Assembly: GCF_040183065.1 (NCBI RefSeq)
Contig: NC_091132.1
Location: 164,700,102 to 164,764,101 of the forward strand
Direction of reading: 5' to 3'
From: Periplaneta americana
Lineage: Eukaryota; Arthropoda; Insecta; Blattodea; Blattidae
Length of the DNA: 64,000 bases
Within the stretch, counting starts at the first letter, position 1, and every line of letters starts with the position of its first letter. The position numbers were made by a program, and so were the translations under genes. This document shows, one piece after another, positions 59,824-64,000 of the stretch. The notes beneath the pieces were generated by a model. It was given only the letters and a program-made list of their open reading frames with translations, was not told the DNA's origin and made no database searches.

Positions 59824-60236
59824 GAATGCACAAGATTATGGACAATAAAATCATTCTGGACGAGGCCTTTCATACAAATTATATGACTACTGACTCTGGA
59901 GTGCGTTTACATGCATTCATTGACATCAGAATTGTCACGGTATGTTTGGATCTTTAATATTGTAATCCGACAGAATGAAAATTCGGCTCTCTTTCCTCTA
60001 CATGTATCTTTATAAAACGGTTTCCGGTGTATCAATCTTTAACTATTTCGGTGTGCATGCGTCCATGCCCTTCGACCTCCTACTTGAATGCTCGAGGGGA
60101 GGGTGATGGTAGTGGGAAAGACAGTTGGAACGCGGCGCCAGTTGGAGAGTTGGCCTGATGTGAGTCGTTAAGAGGGTAAAATCTACTGAGTTGGAGAGAT
60201 CAACCAACCGAATCTTGACCTCTGGTATGTTAAGAG

Positions 60237-61545
60237 AAGGGAACGGAATTTGGAGCAATAAAAGCTAGTATTGGCATCTACACAGCCATTTGTTCACAAC
60301 CCTTTATACAAAGTCCTTCCCACCATGACATACTCGCAGATCTCTGCACGTCAACAACAGGTGAACGGGACAGTTGTCGCTGTTCAAAGTAGTGAAGTGC
60401 AAGTACAATGCCGAAAGTGAAACCAAATAACAATACAAAATTGAAAGACTATATTTGTAAAAGTTCCAGATCGAGTATAAAAATTCAGGAAACAATTCCC
60501 TAAATTGTCGCTTCCCCCATGTCCAGTTTTTAAGAGCTGGTGGTCATGGTTAGAAGCTTGCAATTATTACGCACATCACCTCCAATCTGTGGAGAAAGTG
60601 GTCCAGTCTTTCGATCCCAATGACGCGGCTGCGATTCAAATATGCCAGGAACTGCTAAATGTTAGAACAAACGAGAAAGAAGTCACCGAAATAAGTCAAA
60701 TTTTTTATATTTACCGGATGCCATTATTCGATTAGAAAAGTCAGGAGTAGAACTAGTTGAGCAACTAAATATTATGAGACTATTGCAAAGAAACTGAGTG
60801 CAGTAGAAGGTGAAGTAGGAAAATGTGTTGGTGAAAAAATGAACAGATTTTGATTAAAAATGATGGATTCAGTATTCTAGGTTGGATTTCAGATGTACTA
60901 ACAAAGACGTGTCCCAATGGCGTCATTCAACATGTGAATTTAATTGACGTATCTTGTTTCAAGTACTTATTCTCCAATTGCCTCTGCTGATGTAGAGCAG
61001 AGTTTTTCCATGTTAAAAAATTTCCTCCCTTGCAGTAGAACAAAGTTGTATTTTGAAAATTTGAAAATGATATTTACAGTTTATTATAACCAGGCACAGC
61101 AGGAATATAATTATTTCATCAACAAAACATAGCATTAATTGAAATTGCCATATCGTTTGGTTCTACATATTCAGAGGCGAGTTTCATACAGAAGACAACT
61201 GTCTATCAGCCATCAATGTTTCCACTGACACGCGAGGACGCAGAGATTGATATTTAATTATGTATAAGTTATTTGTAATATTGTTTACTGGTGTCTTGTG
61301 CGTTGCCAAGAAAAACACATGTAGTTCAAAATGAAATGCCGATTATGTATGTAGGCCACTATAAGTCATTAAACTATAACAATTGTTTATTCTGAAATAC
61401 GTTTACAGCACGTTGCGTGTAAGTTTGTATGAAGTGGCCTGTACTCGTCCATGCTCTGTGGCGCAGCTCGCTTGACAATCACTGAGTTACGAATATCTAT
61501 ACTGCGTTTCACCATTCGTTATAATACTTCAAATCCCTTTCCCTG
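60237..61545 (+). mobile_element. hAT transposon remnant (CGGBP1-like transposase), block B only
   Basis: The ends AAGGGAACGGAATTTGGAG and inverse CAAATCCCTTTCCCTG lie within the 8-bp duplication GTTAAGAG (60229-60236) / GTTATGAC (61546-61553). Block A has one GTTATGAG. The + strand encodes hAT pieces: MPKVKPNNNTKLKDYICKSS at about 60408; SWWSWLEACNYYAHHLQSVE and SFDPNDAAAIQICQELLN at 60505-60735; and the C-terminal dimerisation part YSPIASADVEQSFSMLKNFL at 60944-61132. Large parts in between are missing, so it is a deleted, inactive copy. Confidence 0.92.
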
Positions 61546-61645
61546 GTTATGACTATACACCGGAAACTTGGAGATTGCGATTGTGAGATGGGTTATGTTG
61601 TAGGTCGAGAGATTTTAACAGATATGTAAAAGGAGCTGTTGCTGA

Positions 61646-63135
61646 ATAAGATAATCTTGTTATTTTTTTTTTCAAGTTTGCTGTCGATTCTATTTAAGAG
61701 AAAGATTATAATACTGGGAGATATTCTTATTGCTTATTGTTGGAAGTTTGCTGTTAATTCTATTTTAAGAGAAAAATTATAATACTGGGAGATATTCTTG
61801 TTACTTATTGTTGGAAGTTTGCTGTTAATTCTATTTAAGAGAAAGATTATAATACTGGGAGATATTCTTGTGGCTTATTGTTGGAAGTTTACTGATAATA
61901 ACTATTTAAGAGAAAAATTATAATACTGGAATATATTCTTGTGGCTTATTGTTGGAAGTTTACTGATAATAACTATTTAAGAGAAAGATTATAATACTGG
62001 AAGACATTCTTGTTACTTATTGTTGGAAGTTTGCTGATAATTCTATTTGAAAGAAAAATTATAATAAAAGGGGATATTCTTGTTACTTATTTTTAAAAGT
62101 TTGCTGTTGATTCTGTTAAGAGAAAGATTATAACACTGGGAGATATTCTTGTTACTTATTGTTGGAAGTTTGCTGTTATTTCTATTTGAAAGAAAGATTA
62201 TAATACTGGGAGATATTCTTGTTACTTATTGTTGGAAATTTGCTGTTAATTCTTTTCAAGAGAAAGATTATAATACTGGGAGATATTCTTGTTGCTTATT
62301 GTTGGAAGTTTGCTGTTAATTCTGTTCAAGAGAAAGATTATAATACTGGGAGATATTTTTGTTACTTATTGTTGGAAGTTTGCTGTTAATTCTATTTGAA
62401 AGAAAGATTATAATAAAAGGGGATATTCTTGTTAATTATTGTTGAAAGTTTGCTCTTAATTCTATTTAAGAGAAAGATTATAATACTGGGAGATATTCTT
62501 GTTACTTATTGTTGGAAGTTTGCTGTTAATTCTATTTGAAAGAAAGATTATAATAAAAGGGGATATTCTTGTTATGTATTGTTGAAAGTTTGCTGTTAAT
62601 TCTATTAAAGAGAAAGATTATAATACTGGGAGATATTCTTGTGGCTTATTGTTGGACGTTTACTGATAATAACTATTTAAGAGAAAGATTATAATACTGG
62701 AAGACATTCTTGTTACTTATTGTTGGAAGTTTGCTGATAATTCTATTTGAAAGAAAAATTATAATAAAAGGGGATATTCTTGTTACTTATTTTTAGAAGT
62801 TTGCTGTTGATTCTGTTAAGAGAAAGATTATAATACTGGGAGATATTCTTGTAGCTTATTGTTGGAAGTTTGCTGATAATTCTATTTGAAAGAAAAATTA
62901 TAATAAAAGGGGATATTCTTGTTACTTATTGTTAGAAGTTTGCTGTTAATTTTATTTAAGAGAAAGATTATAACACTGGGAGATATTCTTGTTACTTATT
63001 GTTGGAAGTTTGCTGTTAATTCTATTTGAAAGAAAGATTATAATACTGGGAGATATTCTTGTTACTTATTGTTGGAAGTTTGCTGCTAATTTAATTTAAG
63101 AGAAAATTATAATGAAGGGAGATATTGTAATTTTG
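61646..63135. repeat. 70-bp minisatellite, about 20 units
   Basis: Unit: AAGAGAAAGATTATAATACT, then GGGAGATATTCTTGTTACTT, ATTGTTGGAAGTTTGCTG and TTAATTCTATTT. About 20 whole units with partial units at both ends. Two main variants exist, ATACTGGGAGATATT and ATAAAAGGGGATATT. A distinctive three-unit run (61943-62139) recurs at 62641-62840, 698 bp or ten units later. Confidence 0.96.
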
Positions 63136-63369
63136 GTTTTTCCTTTTCCTGAATTTATTTGTTTCTCAAAGTTTCCTCAGTTAAACACTGGTGTAGTGAG
63201 GGACGTATCATTGATTTTTCATTCTGTCGGATTACAATATTAAAGATCCAAACATACCGTGACAGAATTTAATAATAGATTGGGGATACATTAAAATAGT
63301 CACAGGTGTTTCGTGAACAGCTACATAATTATGATTTATTAAATAATTATTATGAATTCTATGTTGCAG

Positions 63370-63489
63370 GAAAAAAATGTATTAGATTTACACATGACTG
63401 AAATAGAGACAGATGATCTGAAATCAGACGTAACATGTGATGATACTCCTGTGCCAATTGATTTTCCCATCGTGAAGAGTGAAGCTGAG
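63370..63489 (+). CDS. C2H2 zinc-finger gene III, exon 2, second copy
   Basis: 40 codons, phase 0 to 0, acceptor CTATGTTGCAG (ends 63369), donor GTGAGTG at 63490. It begins EKNVLDLHMTEIETDDLKSD and ends PVPIDFPIVKSEAE. It is closer to the exon at 43-180 than to the one at 54331, and its flanking intron matches that of gene I for over 300 bp. It should join either an additional exon 2 or an exon 3 beyond the window. Confidence 0.8.
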
Positions 63490-64000
63490 GTGAGTGCTGT
63501 TTACGAAGTGTGTTGGTCGGTAGTTCACACTGTGTTATATACCGGCTGATGTGGCTGCTATTCTCAGAAGACCGGGGAGTACGATTTTTGCTCTCATGCT
63601 ATCCATTTCTTCATCCTGCTGTCCTTTGTGAATTTTCCCCATCCAGTTTTTCTGGTAGAGACTGTGATGTTGAACGTTCACTAAATCATACATATTTTGA
63701 ATTTTTAATCACCGCTGATAATTTCTACCAGAGTTCACGCTGATTTAATAATCAGTGCCGTATAGAGTGGGGTCAATCTCAATTACTCTGGCGGTACGTG
63801 CCAGTTATTTTGTGCCTGGTGTAGGAAATACCGTTAATTAAATTTCTTGTAATTCATTTTTTGGCAGCTAAAACCTACATGATTATTGTCTATTTCTTGG
63901 GACAAATTGCTGGTAAATATGCTCGAACGTCACAATTTACGAAAACATCTTTAGAATTCTGTTGATATCCTCCTCCACTCTGCAGTAGCCACCTCACACT
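63490..64000 (+). other. Intron after exon 2, start of another tandem copy
   Basis: 63490-63815 matches 181-825 of the window minus the LINE there. 63840-64000 then matches the region that lies upstream of exon 2 in blocks A and B (31240-31400 and 59245-59410). A further exon-2 unit therefore seems to begin at the window's edge. Confidence 0.75.

Larger units (their letters stand above)
59934..63263. mobile_element. Unclassified TIR element carrying a 70-bp minisatellite
   Basis: The left terminus starts GTCACGGTATGTTTGGATCT, and the right terminus ends AGATCCAAACATACCGTGAC. The inverted repeats are near-perfect over about 48 bp. AGAATT flanks both sides (59928-59933, 63264-63269). A paralogous region at about 54214-54245 reads through with one AGGATC, an empty site. 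Inside are an outer unique part with a short hairpin, a hAT (60237-61545) and the minisatellite (61646-63135). Without the hAT it is about 2.0 kb. No coding sequence is recognised, so it is non-autonomous. The superfamily is unassigned; a 6-bp duplication is uncommon among small TIR elements. Confidence 0.9.

Noticed and set aside
60505-60735. Independent host gene with SWWSWLEACNYYAHHLQ
   Set aside because: It lies inside hAT termini with an 8-bp duplication and matches hAT transposase in order and content.

Overview
This window looks like nuclear DNA of an insect, most probably a cockroach such as Periplaneta americana or a close blattodean. The evidence is AT-rich intergenic DNA, very dense transposon debris, RTE-clade LINEs ending in a short AAGT-type tail, abundant tRNA-derived SINEs, and a C2H2 zinc-finger gene family whose short acidic 5' exons I recall from cockroach gene models. 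The species call is inference; no search was run.

The host content is one tandem cluster of C2H2 zinc-finger genes on the + strand. The gene plan is exon 1 (27 codons, starts MDVIKMEP), exon 2 (40-46 codons, acidic, ends MKSE-like), exon 3 (83 nt, phase 0 to 2) and a long finger exon. Gene I lacks its exon 1, which lies left of the window: exon 2 43-180, exon 3 1400-1482, finger exon 7139-8705. Gene II: exon 1 23202-23282, exon 3 35273-35355, finger exon 40750-41659; no exon 2 was found. Gene III is cut by the right edge: exon 1 51465-51545, then two exon-2 copies at 54331-54465 and 63370-63489. All phases fit. Both finger exons stop in an inter-finger linker and are followed by decayed fingers.

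The cluster grew by tandem duplication with a period of roughly 34 kb. Block A (about 13062-32205) and block B (about 47293-61650 and beyond) are paralogous copies of intergenic DNA plus exon 1 and intron 1. Comparing them gives empty and filled sites for many insertions. Block A alone carries three hAT elements (14018-15811, 16886-18006, 18218-19282), a CR1-like LINE (20517-21701), a SINE inside a SINE (23628-24221), a short element (24943-25210), an internally deleted RTE LINE (25700-27266) and a TIR element with other repeats inside (27460-29149). Block B alone carries a nearly full-length RTE LINE (54599-57999), a 114-bp retroposon (53542-53655), a 375-bp SINE (59450-59823) and a fourth hAT (60237-61545).

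The most unusual structure is an unclassified element at 59934-63263. It has terminal inverted repeats of about 48 bp, a 6-bp target duplication confirmed by a third, empty paralogue, and an internal 70-bp minisatellite of about 20 units. The paralogue at 31549-32205 has only about three units. The region it sits in, which contains exon 2, is itself duplicated, and a further copy starts at the right edge of the window.

Long intron and intergenic stretches hold no gene I can support. No rRNA, intact tRNA gene, CRISPR array or LTR element was recognised.
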